Shown here: positions 44,422 to 57,500 of the stretch, piece after piece
How positions within the stretch are numbered: position 1 is the stretch's first letter
Layout: the number at the start of each line of letters is the position of its first letter
NCBI GenBank assembly: GCA_025766275.1
Contig: JAFKAC010000005.1
Span: 2,480,001-2,544,000 of the forward strand
Direction of reading: 5' to 3'
Source of the DNA: Lactarius indigo
Taxonomy: Eukaryota; Basidiomycota; Agaricomycetes; Russulales; Russulaceae
Length of the DNA stretch: 64,000 nucleotides
Program-made: the position numbers and the translations under genes
The notes under the pieces: model-generated
Database searches by the model: none
What the model saw: only the letters and a program-made list of their open reading frames with translations
What the model was told of the DNA's origin: nothing

Positions 44422-46552
44422 ATGTCTTTTATGCCTTTTTCTCAACCCACTGGCACTGAGATCCTCGGTGAAGTCTTCGCCGACTATGCCAAGCAAATCG
44501 GGGTAGACCCATCCAAGCACCCCTTTTTCGACCAGGTTCAATCCTGTCGTTCTCCCAATGACGTCCTTAAGTTACTAGAACACAAAGCGAACGAATTTAA
44601 AGACTATCGAGAGGGAAACCGCAAGCTAATCAACTGCCTTAAGCCGGTAGTGGCGGTCGTCCATGTGTTTTCTGGTGCTCTCGGCGAGGTCATTAGCTTT
44701 GTGAGCCGAATAGGTCACCCATCTCGTTCACGATTTCACCACTACCACTAGGTGCCATTCCAACCAGCAGGGGCAATCTTCGTTAGCGTGAATGTCCTCC
44801 TTACAGTACGGATCTTGTGACTCTTCGAATACATGTCCTCATGATATCTGGGTGCCACAGGAAGCCAGCGGTGTCGGTTCGAGCTACGACGCACTCGTCG
44901 AACTGTTTGAATGCCTGGGAAGTTTCTTGAAGCGCCTTCTGGTCTACAACGACATTTCATTGAATGCCTCGATGACGGAAATCATCGCAAAGATAATGGC
45001 CGAATTGCTTTCGGTTCTTGCCCTTGCTACAAAGCAGATTCGGCAAGGTAGATTCAGTAAGTGGATCGTCGTCTTCGATATGCGATGGCTCAAAATGGCA
45101 CAGAGAAATTCTCAAAGAAGCTACTAGGAGGAAGCGAGATCGAGGCTGTCCTGCAGAGGTTGGATCGTCTCGCCCAGGAGGTAGGTCGAATGACCGTGGC
45201 GCAGACCCTGGAAGTTGTCCACTGCCTTATAAATAATGTGAGCATAGCGATGAACGGTGCGTAACATTTTCTTAGCCATTTATGGACATTCAACTAAGGA
45301 GGTGTCGTGGTAGATGGAAAAGCATCGATTGAGGGTATCTGGAAGGTTTTAGGTATGCAGTTATCATTCGACCACGGTGCCGATGTGAATGTAGATACGG
45401 GGGCTTCACCACAGCGTTGCGCCAGGCACCATATTACGGGGACCCGGAGTTTGCCCAGGCCTTACTAGAACGTGGCGTAGAGCTGCAGTTACCGGTGGAC
45501 ATGATCGGACAGACTCCAAGGCAATTAGCAACGGACCCAGAGCCATACCACAAAATTGCAGAGATATTCCCTGACTTTGAAGAACACAGAAATGGTGTCG
45601 CCGTACAGGTGAGATTCGTTATTAAGGAGACATTCGGTTCCTACCACATCACTGACCCCCTTGCGTCATTCCTATTCCAACTCTGCCACTCGGCGCCGTA
45701 AAAACGATGATCTCTCAGCCGTCTCCGCTAATTTCCCCTCATGGTTATCCAACTCATCACTCAGCGCGCACATCAACCCTAACGGATGCACCTGTGTCTG
45801 CACTACCTGCGCCCGCAACACTATTTACTGCTGATCCGACTGTTCCCGCCCCTACCTCTGTTTCGTCACGCAGCGAAACGGCTTGGCAGCCTCGTGATGA
45901 TACTAGTAGAGACCCTGTGCGTTCCCCGATCGCCACTTTTGCTTCCTCCTAGTCGGCTGACTCTTCTGCTGGCACCTCCTCTTTCGACCAGTACCGCGAA
46001 AAGTCGGTTAATAATCAATTTCAACTGATGATCGCCATTGCCACCGCAGAGCGGAACAGAGCCGCGCAGACAGGTGAGAGACGAGACCAGTTTTCTGACA
46101 CACCCTGATCCTTTTTGCTGACTTTTTTGTGCGTGTGCATCCTACAGCACAATGGACGCGCTGGGCCCTCAATGCCACCATTGCCGGCCAGGTTCTTATT
46201 GGCGCGGTAGCCCTGGGGAGTGCATTGAGAGGTAGACATGTGCGGACTACACCCCCCGGGCCTTTCTTCAACGTGACCCATTTCTGACATCATCGTTTAG
46301 AAATCGATCGCGATCTCCATCCTCAGTGGTGCGTCGACATTCGTGGCGTCCTACTCGACACACGCCCGTGGTTCGGACGAGCGCCGGGCATTACTTCTTC
46401 GGGTGAAGGCTCTTAATCATTTCCTGCGTGAGATCCAGGCGTTCCAGTTGATCCATGGACATGAAGTCTCGCGCGAATGGGACAAGAAGCTCGACGGCTT
46501 CCGCCTTGACCTGGAGAAGATGTTGGGGGCAACCAGCCAGGAATCGTCATGA
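44422..46552 (+). pseudogene. NLR2: internally deleted NLR (Goodbye domain joined to last ankyrin repeats and SLATT-type region)
   Basis: The Goodbye-domain exons are present (QIGVDPSKHPFF, ALVELFECLGSFLKRL, MTEIIAKIMAELLSVLAL). At about 45355 the sequence jumps from the WKVLGM exon straight into the C-terminal ankyrin region (LSFDHGADVNV in the original frame), removing the NACHT, winged-helix and all but the last one or two ankyrin repeats. A base missing in the G run near 45400 shifts the frame. The SLATT-type part follows (WTRWALNATIAGQVLIGAV; SIAISILSGASTFVASYS) but is preceded by the same TGG-to-TAG nonsense change as NLR3 and ends in another one-base shift near 46535. It is probably non-functional as one protein. 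Confidence 0.85.
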
Positions 46553-47479
46553 TCAACTCAAAGGCAGCAGGCATTAACTCGAGCGTCGAGAAGGGGGCCG
46601 GTGCCACGGATCGTATAGCAGCCTGTGGGTCCGATGGGACTAAGTAAGCGTACAGTGACCCGTTCCGCAGAAAGATTGGCTGAAAGGCGGAACCTATGAC
46701 AGGAAGTACTTAACTTACTAGCGTGACTGCGACTAACGCCAAAATGGGACTTATACCAGGATATGATTACCTATTGTTTGTGTTTGCTATGTTTCATCTC
46801 ACGCGCCACGACGACCGTCGTTCTATACCCAGCGTCTGTTGTTCATCGACTTCCTCAACTCACGATGACGAACTAGGCTATGCTCCCATTGTCCTTTGTA
46901 GTTTTTTTTTGTTGCGCTATTCACAGCTTTCGCCCTTACACGGAATGACTTTGACTTTTGAAAAATAACGAACACGTGGGCGAAAACCTACGCGAAATCG
47001 CCAAGTAGTTGGGCCAGTTTCATAGGAACCGCGACGCTCCATCGAAACAAAGGTTTTTTTTTTAATCCATTTTTGTGCCCCTGAGGGGAGAGTACCTATG
47101 TAGCACTACATTTTCAATGTACTAGGAGCAAAGACGTAGTTTTTACTGCAGGCGTAGCCGTGACGGTGCTTCGAGCTTTAAGCTTTTGGAACCATTCTTG
47201 CTGTCGGAATCTACTCCTTGAGGCGACTACGGTGTGAGGCCGTGAGAAAGGTTTTGCTTATTATAAAGTTGGACAAGCTTATCGCCAACTTCTATCTTCA
47301 AAACTTCCCAGAATGTTTCATTCGCAGCGCGCCCGCGTTATAATGTCAGGTTATCTGCTCGTCATTCTCCTCGGAACGTTTTCTCCCAAAAGATGCGGCG
47401 CAAAAGTAAGGTTACTTACTGAGTATCTGCAGTTCTCGGTTTGCTCTTTTGCCTTTCCCACCTGTCCTTAATCACCTCT
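46553..47479. repeat. NLR 3' flank, copy 2
   Basis: Continues the homology to 37890-39080 ('gtccgatgggactaagtaag', 'gaacctatgacaggaagtac', 'ttatctgctcgtcattctc'). A T-run and an unrelated piece lie at 47050-47160. No gene recognised. Confidence 0.55.
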
Positions 47480-48870
47480 CGCTAATCGATGGCCCCTCTT
47501 CGCCTGTGTCACACCTCGCCCACTCGTCCGGATCGCCTCCACTTATAAGCGATAACCCATGACGGCTCTTCAGCCACGAGGTCGTCCCCGTTCCCTGTGA
47601 CGTCGTCTGGGTTCTCTGTATGAGGTTCGCGGTCCTCTCAGCTAGCAGGTCCCACCAGTACACAAGCCTAATGCAGGACCGCAACCAACGAGGCCATAAC
47701 ACGTCTATGAAATCCCAAAGAGCCGTCAAATGCCATTCTCATGGTCATGGTAGTGAAACATATATTAAAAAAACACTTACAAAGGCGAATTTGGAGTGTC
47801 AGTGTGTTGCCCGAGTCGTCCGCGAGTGACGACGAACAGGTTCTGGCTGGACAGGGCCGTGAGAGATGTGTCCAAAGAGTTGCACCATATCCTTTGCAGT
47901 TGGTGTACGGCTTTTTACCTCCTTTCTATCTATGGGTATAATCGTTCAGAATGGCGTTCGTGTACATAACATGCCTTGCGTACCATCTGTGACTGTTATG
48001 TTTGACAAGCCCGAATTCGCTGACTTCGTTTGTTTTGTCTTCAAAGTCTTGACTTGGACGTCGACGTATTGACGTCCTGCACTTTCGTGTCGATCTACTC
48101 ACGCTGCCACGCGCTCCCTTCACATTGGCTCTAGGTTCCTTAGTTTGTAGTGCACTTCATGGGAAACCCAGAACCTGTGCATTACCGCTCGGGCCTCCGT
48201 TGGACCCTGTCCCACGAGCTTCTTCAGATAGTTCTCAGGATCAACCAGTCAAGAAAACGGAACACAAACGATAATCTCACTCGTTCGACTCTGATTCCTT
48301 TGTAATCGTGTCTATCGGAGCGTCGGTGAAAGCGTATTTATAAGTCTTATATGCGCTCAAAACAAGAACAATTTGGTTCCAATACAACCTAAGAGACTCC
48401 AATTTTACGACACCGTGTCGGAGGGGACAAATGAGATCACTCACAATGAAGACACTGATGCCGGTAAAGATGACCTTAGCGGGCGAGAATGTCCGACGAA
48501 TCGGTGTACCAGAGTATAAGTTCATGACAGACTCACCAATATCTGCCCAGCCAACACTTTCATGGTGAAGGTGTTGGCATGGTAGATGCCGGTCATCACA
48601 GAAAACGCACAGAGAAAGAACGGTCAACGTCCTCTACGCGTTTTTTGCGAACACTCGGAGCCGATTTTCAACTTCACACCTTCGTTCCGAGATCTATTAA
48701 ACCAATCGACCCAGGGTTTGGCGCTTGAAGGACAGTCTGAGTTGCATCGGGAGAAATCGGATGCTTGCAGCGCTGGAAAGTGAAGGAATGAACGGTAAGA
48801 TGTTTATTGTACGCTTGTGGTACTCTCAAAAGTGGTGTAGTAGATGTATCGAGGTGACTCTTGAGGTGGA
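47480..48870 (-). pseudogene. Decayed minus-strand gene of the NLR flank, copy 2
   Basis: Homologous to 39230-40970 and 62930-63992 on the minus strand. It retains the island with the 12-bp hairpin (48550-48561 / 48667-48578 region, loop atggt), the downstream donor, and the EDREPHTENPDDV-like tail near 47635-47595. Frames are interrupted. Family not recognised. Confidence 0.35.
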
Positions 48871-49050
48871 CTGCTGGCACGGCGAGTCCTGCTGAGGAAA
48901 TGTCACAGACGGAGGTTGTCAGAACTCAAGGTGAACGACCACAGTGCGGGATCGTGGGAAAGTGTCGCTTATTATAAAGTTGGTGTCATCGCCGTCATCT
49001 ATCATTAAAATGTTTCTTTCGCAGCGTGCCTATGTTGTAATGTCAGCCTA

Positions 49051-49920
49051 TCTACTCGTCTCAGGCATAGACATGATAGAGACTCGCCTCTTGGGTGTCC
49101 TTTGTGACGGTCCGGGGGAGAGGCTGCGGATTGATAAGGCAACTTTTCCCATGGAAGGAGAAGCGGGGAGCGATGTGCGTCTGAGTCGGAATGGGCATGC
49201 GCTACGGAAGACGGTGGTGTGACCGATTGGTCATCGTATGAATTCGAATGGTGGACGCCAGATTCACGTTCTGTTTCTAATCCGGATAGACAGCAGGTTC
49301 CACTGATCGAGAACGAGTGCTGGTGGAGACTGATGTTGATGAGGCCAACGCAGATGGAGGATTGGGTGAGCGGGATGAGTGAGAAGATTGGGGTGGGGAA
49401 GGTGTATTTAGGCACATAGAAAAGAGTTGATTGAGGGCCTGCATGCGGATAATTGCAATGAGTCGGTGAGAGAGAGTGAGTGGAGTGATACCTGAGGCGG
49501 TAGAAACTGTGGACCCGGGAAGCACTCACCATATGATTCCTTTGTGTTAAGCTCATAACACGTTGTAGCGTCATAACGTGGTGATCGGACTGGGACGCCC
49601 CGCCGCCGCGGCTGACATTGAGTCTCGCAGTGTTAGCCTTTCCTAGATCCGCTCCTGCCAGAGAGGGACGAAGATCGACTGGATCTGGAGTTGAGCGGCT
49701 TCTCATTGCGCATTGCTAGTGCAGAGGAGGCCGGAGGATGGGAAGGTATGCTTCGGGGCTCCGGGGCTCTGGGAGGTGTGGAAGATCTGAGGGAGAGGGT
49801 GCTGGCCCAGCACCGAGGAAGATCGCAGATAAAGGACGGGGCTTAGACACTAAGGAAGAGGGGGGTGCCATAGAGTGGAAGGGTTTGACGGGCGGTGGCA
49901 GCTAGACATCAAACGAGAAC
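49051..49920 (-). pseudogene. Truncated copy C of the Ser/Pro-rich gene (5' part only)
   Basis: Begins at the same internal point of exon 2 as fragment B (after 'ctactcgtctcaggcatag') and runs through exon 2, the intron and part of exon 1. It retains MTLQRVMSLTQRNHM with the following donor, and the exon 2 start near 49420-49400. Exon 1 carries deletions (for example around 49620-49660 and after 49745), and the second half of exon 2 is shortened. It lacks exon 3 and is non-functional. Its 5' flank with the GGT tract (49936-49962) continues to about 50235. Confidence 0.85.
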
Positions 49921-50514
49921 GAGTTAAAGAGAGAAGGTGGTGGTGGTGGTAGTGGTAGTGGTAAAGAAAGGAAAAGCGCGAAAAGCGCCAGCCTGCCCTG
50001 AGTGAGAGAGAAAGCGAAAAAGGAACTGAAGACGGAAACGGGCGCTGTGTTCAGAAAACGATGAGAAACAGCGATCTTGACCTGTATGTCGGGTGAAAAG
50101 CAGTTGAGATAGACAAAACGTCGAAAGCGACAAAGGTAACAAGGACGAGGACAGTGACATGGACTGAGTACCGAGATCTGAGAGAGGGAGACGGACTAAG
50201 AGACGGACATCGACAAAGCCACGCAATTGCACGTTGTGGGAATTAATGTAATTCGCCTCAACTGCGCGAACACCGGAGTGAACACCGGATATCATTGAAT
50301 ACCATTGGATACCCATCGTCATACTCAACCAACGTGGTCAAACCAAACCTTCTCCAGCTTCCCTACAGTAAGTCTTCTCTCCTATTCTCCTTTCCGCTCC
50401 TTTCTTACGTGTCATTCAGGGGGTTGTTGCCTCCCATATTGATCTTTATCACCGCATTGAATCCCCTGGACCCTATTCGCGCGCCAACGCTATATCCTCG
50501 TTGAACATCTACAG

Positions 50515-50751
50515 TATCATGGAGTGACCATCTTCTGATTGTGTCTTCAGACGAGTATACGCAACCCCTACAGGGGTGACCCAGACAATGATTTCTGTGT
50601 GTCTTCTGAGTCGGTTTCGGGCTTACGTTTTTGGGGCACATCAATATACCTGTGTTTCTCAAATGTACTGGGCTCATGGTATGACCAGTCTGTATCTCTG
50701 ATATGTTTCATGGAATAAAAATGGATCGAAAAAAAAAACATATATCATGGA
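50515..50751 (+). mobile_element. SINE-like retroposed insertion with 9-bp target duplication and A-rich tail
   Basis: The word 'tatcatgga' occurs at 50515-50523 and again at 50743-50751. Between them lie about 219 bp ending in 'gaaaaaaaaaacata'. The paralogous site in unit 1 reads 'tataatagaagtaatattac' without the insert, so the empty site is visible inside the same window. Direct repeat plus A tail is the footprint of LINE-type target-primed insertion. I do not recognise the source RNA; tRNA-like A and B boxes are not evident. Confidence 0.7.
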
Positions 50752-51502
50752 AGTAATTTTACTTTAGGGGAACTCCCATATTCTGTCTTAATCAACAGGG
50801 TCATACCTTGCGTTCTATCATAGTTACTGCTTCTCCGTCAAGTCTTAGTTCGGATCTTTGAGTACGTCCTTGATGCACGGATTCACGTTGCGGACCTCCG
50901 CGAAAACACACCTCTATGGACGTGCAACGGGATAGCCTTGGATTCATACTTGATTCGATCGAGGTCGGCCCGAAACTCAGGCCCGGCCTCATCGGAGCGG
51001 TCACTTCACGGCTTCCTCGTCGATATTTTCGTTTTTCCGAGTCACTGTAACTTAGAAATTACATTACGTGCCACGCGGATTAGTCCGGTCTTGTACAAGG
51101 TTCGGTACTTCTGGCGTGTGACAACAAACATCGACGCTCACAGACTACTATCAACCACTTATCTCCGCGCCACCAAACAAGCGAGGTTTCTATCGACAGG
51201 ATCGACCCTGTCGTTGTGGTATGCCCAGACAACCCGTTGAGACAACCTGTTAGACGCGTGATTAACTCGGTGACTACATTACGGTGATGTTTGACGCCCA
51301 GGCTAGGCTCCTACTTTTAATTAATGTACTGTGTGCGGTCCTACCGTGATGTACTGTATGGTGGGCAGTGGGTATGAGGTCAACTGCACCGTCACGGCCT
51401 GCACCCTTGCTTATATAGGGCTACTATGCGCTCAGAGTGCTTTCTCCACCAACCCACAACCTCCGTCACCAAACGAACTATATCTCAGACTCTACTAAAC
51501 CA
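50752..51502. promoter_or_regulatory. Spacer and duplicated NLR3 promoter
   Basis: 50760-50900 matches 28540-28640. 51080-51300 matches 44020-44250. 51350-51502 matches 44270-44421 ('tactgtatggtgggcagtgg', 'gcgctcagagtgctttctcc'). No gene recognised. Confidence 0.45.
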
Positions 51503-54500
51503 ATGACTTCTATGTCTTGTTCTCAACCTACTGGCGCTGGAATCCTCGGTGCAGTCTTCGCCGACTATGCCAAGCAAATTGGGGTAGACCCATCCAAGCA
51601 CCCCTTTTTCGACCAGGTTCAATCCTGTCATTCTCCAAATGACATCCTTAAACTACTAGAAGACAAGGCGAACGAATTCAAAGACTATCGAGAGGGAAAC
51701 CGCAAATTAATCGACTGTCTTAAACCAGTAGTGGAGGTCGTCCATACGTTTTCCGGTGTTCTCAGCGAGGTCATTAGCTTTGTGAGCCGAATATGGTCAT
51801 CCTTCCCGTTCACAATTTCACCACTCTGTTACTAGGTGCCGTTCAAACCAGCAGGGGCGATCTTCGTTGGCGTGAATGTCCTCTTAACAGTACGTATCCT
51901 GTGACGCTTCGACTACATGTCGTCATAATATCTGGGCGCTACAGGCAGCCAGCGGTGTCAGTTCTAGCTACGATGCACTCGTCGAACTGTTTGAATGCCT
52001 AGGAAATTTCTTGAAGCGCCTTCAGATCTACAACGGCATTTCACTGAATGCCTCGATGACGGAAATCATCGCAAAGATAATGGCCGAATTACTTTCGGTT
52101 CTCGCCCTTGCTACAAAGCAGATTAAGCAAGGTAGATTCAGTAAGTGGGTCATTGTTTTCAATATGCGATAACTCAACGTAGCACAGAGAAATTCGCAAA
52201 GAAGTTACTAGGAGAAAGCGAGATCGAGGCTGTCTTGCAGAGGTTGGATCGTCTCACTCAGGAGGAAGGTCGGATGACCGTGGCACAGACCCTGGAAGTT
52301 GTCCACTGCCTCATGAATAATGTGAAGGTAGTCATGGATGGTGCGCAATATTTTCTTAACTTTTTACGGTCGTCCCTCTGAGGAGTTGCCATGGTAGATG
52401 GAAAGGCGTCGATCGATGGTATCTGGAAGGCTTTGGGTATGCTTTTACCCCATTTGGGCTCAGCCTTGCAGAAGCTGACCGGTACGCCAGATGCGATGCA
52501 ACAAATTGCAATTAATATAAACAAGATCTGGCGTTCGTTATTGATTCGTTCTGCCACTATGTGCTGGTGGCGCTGATGCGAGCTGCAGGTGACCGATTGC
52601 AAGAGAAGTCCCAAAGTTGGCTCTCTCCCCCAGATCCGTCGCCAAATTTCAATCTTGCTTGCGAAATCCATCAAGACGGAACGACCACGTGGTTTTTCAG
52701 GGGAAGCGTCTTTGGTGAATGGTGCACGAAGGGTTCCTTGTTATGGATTCATGGAAAACGTGCGTTACTGATATGAGACTTGAAAAGATCCTGATTCCTT
52801 TTCGTTCCCTCTCTGTAGCAGGTTCAGGAAAAACTATTCTGATGTACGTGTCTCGCATTTTTAAATTAAAGATATTTACGGATTCTACTAGGTCGTCAAT
52901 CATTCGAGAAATCGACCGGATGCATAACGCGGGATTAGCATCGATGGCGTATTTTTATTTCGACTCTAGGGACTCTCAAAAACAACACCGACGTGGCCTT
53001 CTTTCTTCTCTCCTCTCCCAGCTCAGCGCCGAGTCGAATCCCTGCTATCATATTTTGTCTCGTTTATATTCCGCCCATGCTAGTGGCACTCGACAACCTT
53101 CTGATAATGCACTCTGGCTATGTCTTGCTGAAATGCTGAAACTACAAGGGCAGCCTGCGATATACGTCATTATAGATGCCCTCGATGAATGCCCCAACAT
53201 CTCCGGGATGCCGACCGCACGTGAAAAAGTGATTACGTTTTTGAAGGATCTTGTCGGTTTACAGCTCCCGAACGTGCATGTATGTGTCTCTAGTCGTCTG
53301 GAGATCGACATTCGCACCACTCTTGAAACCTTGGCGCTGTTCCGTGTATCACTCGATGACGAAGGCGGACAAAAGGAGGACATCTTGCAATACATTAATT
53401 CGGTCGTACACTCTGATCAGAGGTTGCGAAGATGGTCAGTAGAGCATAAGCAGTTGGTCATTGATACACTCTCTACTAAAGCAAACGGGATGTAAGTAAT
53501 CTCCCTCAGTCTCTCGGAATAATCACTGAATGAACGCGGTAGGTTCAGATGGGTTTATTGTCAGTTGGAGGACATGCGTCAGTACTTTCCTGAAGACATC
53601 CAAAGCGCTTTGGATCACATGCCGGAGTCGCTGGATGAAACATACGAGCGCACGCTACTCAGGATTGACAAAGCGAAGCGGCAATCCGCACATCGACTCT
53701 TTCAGTGCTTGACTGTGTCTGTCAGGCCGCTTCATGTTGACGAACTTGCGGAGATTCTGGCAATTCGGTTCGATGCGGCGGTTCCCAACACCGACGCGAT
53801 ATGGCAGCCAATCAACGCGGAAGAGGACGTGCTTTCTGCATGCTCCAGTCTAATCGTCGTTGTCAATGTGAATGGATCTCAGGTGGTTCAGTTTTCCCAC
53901 GGTTCCATCAAAGAATTCTTGACCTCGGACCGCCTTGCCACCGCAAGCGAGAATCTCTCTCACTATCACATCGTTCCCCATTCGGCACATGCCACGCTTG
54001 CGCAAGCTTCGCTCAGTGTCCTACTCCAGCTCGATGACCGTATCGACAAAGACAGCATTAGGAACTTTCCGCTTGCTGATTATGCCGCACGACACTGGTT
54101 CAAACACGGCCAGTTCGCGAATGTGTCTTCGACCATCCGAGGAGCCACAGAGCGCCTGTTCGATCGAGAGAAGCCACACTTTTCTGCATGGGTCTGGATA
54201 TACGACATAGATGACCCTTGGCGGAGATCCATGCCTACGAAGCACCCAGAGCAGCCAGAGGCGGTCCCATTATATTACGCCATACTTTGTGGTTTCCGCT
54301 GGCTTATAGAACGCCTAATCGTCACCTACCCGGGGGATGTCAACGCAAGAGGGGGACGTTACGAGACTCCGTTGCTCACAGCAGTCCGGAAGGTATGTGT
54401 TAACGTTAGTATTGTGTTACCTCTTCAGCGCTGATCTGTATGTCCAGGAGAGCAATCCACTGCACCGAACGTCGCCAAGCAGATGCTTTGACATCGTGAA

Positions 54501-57500
54501 GTTGTTACTTGAGCATAACGCGGATGTCAACCTTCCAGGCCAAGAACACGGGACAACCCCTCTGCACGCTGCATCAATTCGAGGGAGACTCGAGGTTTCA
54601 CGGCTACTTATCGAGCGGGGTGCGAATGTGAACTGCCAGGCTATGGGAGGCGATACCCCCCTTTCGTTGGTGTCTTACAACCGCCACCTGGATGTCGCCC
54701 GGCTCTTAATCGACAGCGGTGCCGACGCGAAATCTCGTGATAACCAAGGCTGGACTGCTCTGCATGCGGCATCGCAGGGGGGGCATGTCGATATTGTAGA
54801 ATTACTCATCCAACACGGCGTAGACGTCAATTCGCAATGTAACCGCCAAGCAACCCCGTTGCACGTGGTTTCAACGACTGGGAAACTCGAGATTTCGCGA
54901 CTACTTGTCCAGCATGGCGCAGATGTACACTCCCGGGACAAGAACGGCTGGACACCACTGCAGGCGGCGTCTTTCTTTGGACATCTGGATGTAGTTCAGT
55001 TCTTAATCGACAGCGGTGCCGACGTGAAATCTTGTGGCAACCAAGGCGGGACTGCTTTGCATGCGGCGTCGCAGGAAGGGTATATCGATATCGTAGAATT
55101 ACTCATCCAACATGGTATAAACGTCAACCTGCAAAATGACCGCCAAGTCACATCATTGTTCATGGCTTCAGCATGTGGAAAACTCGAGATTTCGCGACTA
55201 CTTGTCCAGCATGGCGCAGATGTGCACTCCCGAGACAACCACGGCCTGACCCCACTACAGGCAGCGTCTTACTGCGGATATCTGGATGTGGTTCAGTTCT
55301 TAATCGACAGCGGCGCCGACGTGAACTCTCGTGACAACCAAGACTGGACTGCTTTGCATGCGGCGTCGCAGGGGGGGCATGCCGACATCGTAGAATTACT
55401 CATACACCATGGCGTAGACGTCAACCTGAAAAATGACCACCAAGTCACCCCATTGCACATGGCGTCAGCAAGCGGGAAACTCGAGATTTCGCGACTACTC
55501 GTCCAGCATGGCGCAGATGTGCACCTCCCCGACAACGACGACTGGACCCCACTGAAGGCGGCGTCACGCTACGGACATCTGGACGTCATTCGGTTCTTGA
55601 TCGACAGCGGTGCCGACGTGAACTCTCGTGACAACCAAGACTGGACTGCTTTGCATGAGGCGTCGCAGGAGGGCCATGTCGATGTCGTAGAATTACTCAT
55701 CCAACACGGCGTAGACGTCAACCTGCAAAATGACCACCAAGTCACCCCGTTGCATATGACGTCAGCAAGCGGGAAACTCGAGATTTCGCAACTACTCGTC
55801 CAGCATGGCGCAGATGTGCACTCCCGAGACAACCACGGCCTGACCCCACTACAGGCAGCGTCTTACTGCGGATATCTGGATGTGGTTCGGTTCTTAATCG
55901 ATAACGGTGCCGACGTGAACTCCCGTGACAACCAAGACTGGACTGCTTTGCATAAGGCGTCACAGGGGGGGCATGTTGACATCATAGAATTACTCATACA
56001 CCACGGCGTAGACATCAACATGCAAAACGACCACCAAGTCACCCCATTGCACATGGCGTCGGCAAGCGGGAGACTCGAGATTTTGCGACTACTCGTCCAG
56101 CATGGCGCAGATGTGCACTCCCGAGACAACCACGGCCGGACCCCACTACAGGCAGCGTCTTACTGCGGATATCTGGATGTGGTTCATTTCTTGATCGACA
56201 GCGGTGCCGACGTGAACTCCCGTGACAACCAAGACTGGACTGCTTTGCATGCGGCAGCGCAGGGGGGGCATGTCGACATCGTAGAATTACTCATACAACA
56301 CGGCGTAGACATCAACATGCAAATTGGCCACCAAGTCACCCCATTGCACATGGCGTCGGCAAGCGGGAAACTCGAGATTTCGCGACTACTTGTCCAGCAT
56401 GGCGCAGATGTACACTCCCGGGACAAGAACGGCTGGACACCACTGCAGGCGGCGTCTTTCTTTGGACATCTGGATGTGGTTCAGTTCTTGATCGACAGCG
56501 GTGCCGACGTGAACTCCCGTGACAACCAAGGCTGGACTGCTCTGCATGTGGCGTCGCGGGGGGGGCATGCCGACATCATAGAATTACTCATACAACACGG
56601 CGTAGATGTCAACCTGCAAAATGGCCACCAAGTCACCCCGTTGCATATGACGTCAGCAAGCGGTAAACTCGAGATTTCACGACTACTTGTCCAGCATGGC
56701 GCAGATGTGCACCTCCCCGACAACGACGGCTGGACCCCACTGAAGGCGGCGTCATGCTACGGACATCTGGACGTCATTCGGTTCTTAATCGACAGCGATG
56801 CTGACGTGAACTCTCAAGACAACCAAGGCTGGACTGCTTTGCATGAGGCGTCGCAGAATGGGCATGTCGATGTCGTAGAATTACTCATCCAACACGGCGT
56901 AGACGTCAACCTGCAAAATGACCACCAAGTCACCCCGTTGCATATGACGTCAGCAAGCGGGAAACTCGAGATTTCGCAACTACTCGTCCAGCATGGCGCA
57001 GATGTGCACTCCCGAGACAACCACGGCCTGACCCCACTACAGGCAGCGTCTTACTGCGGATATCTGGATGTGGTTCAGTTCTTAATCGATAACGGTGCCG
57101 ACGTGAACTCTCGTGACAACCAAGACTGGACTGCTTTGCATGCGGCGTCGCGGGGGGGGCATATCGACGTCGTAGAATTACTCATACACCATGGCGTAGA
57201 CATCAACATGCAAAACGACCACCAAGTCACCCCATTGCACATGGCGTCGGCAAGCGGGAAACTCGAGATTTTGCGACTACTCGTCCAGCATGGCGCAGAT
57301 GTGCACTCCCGAGACAACCACGGCCGGACCCCACTACACGCAGCGTCTTACTGCGGATATCTGGATGTGGTTCAGTTCTTGATCGACAGCGGTGCCGACG
57401 TGAACTCCCGTGACAACCAAGGCTGGACTGCTTTGCATGCGGCGTCGCAGGGGGGGCATGTTGATGTCGTAGAATTACTCATACAACACGGCGTAGACAT

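Noticed and set aside
50524..50742. Known spliceosomal, SRP or RNase P RNA as source of the retroposed insert
   Set aside because: None of the conserved words of U1, U2, U4, U5 or U6, and no SRP or RNase P core that I could recognise, so no identity is claimed.
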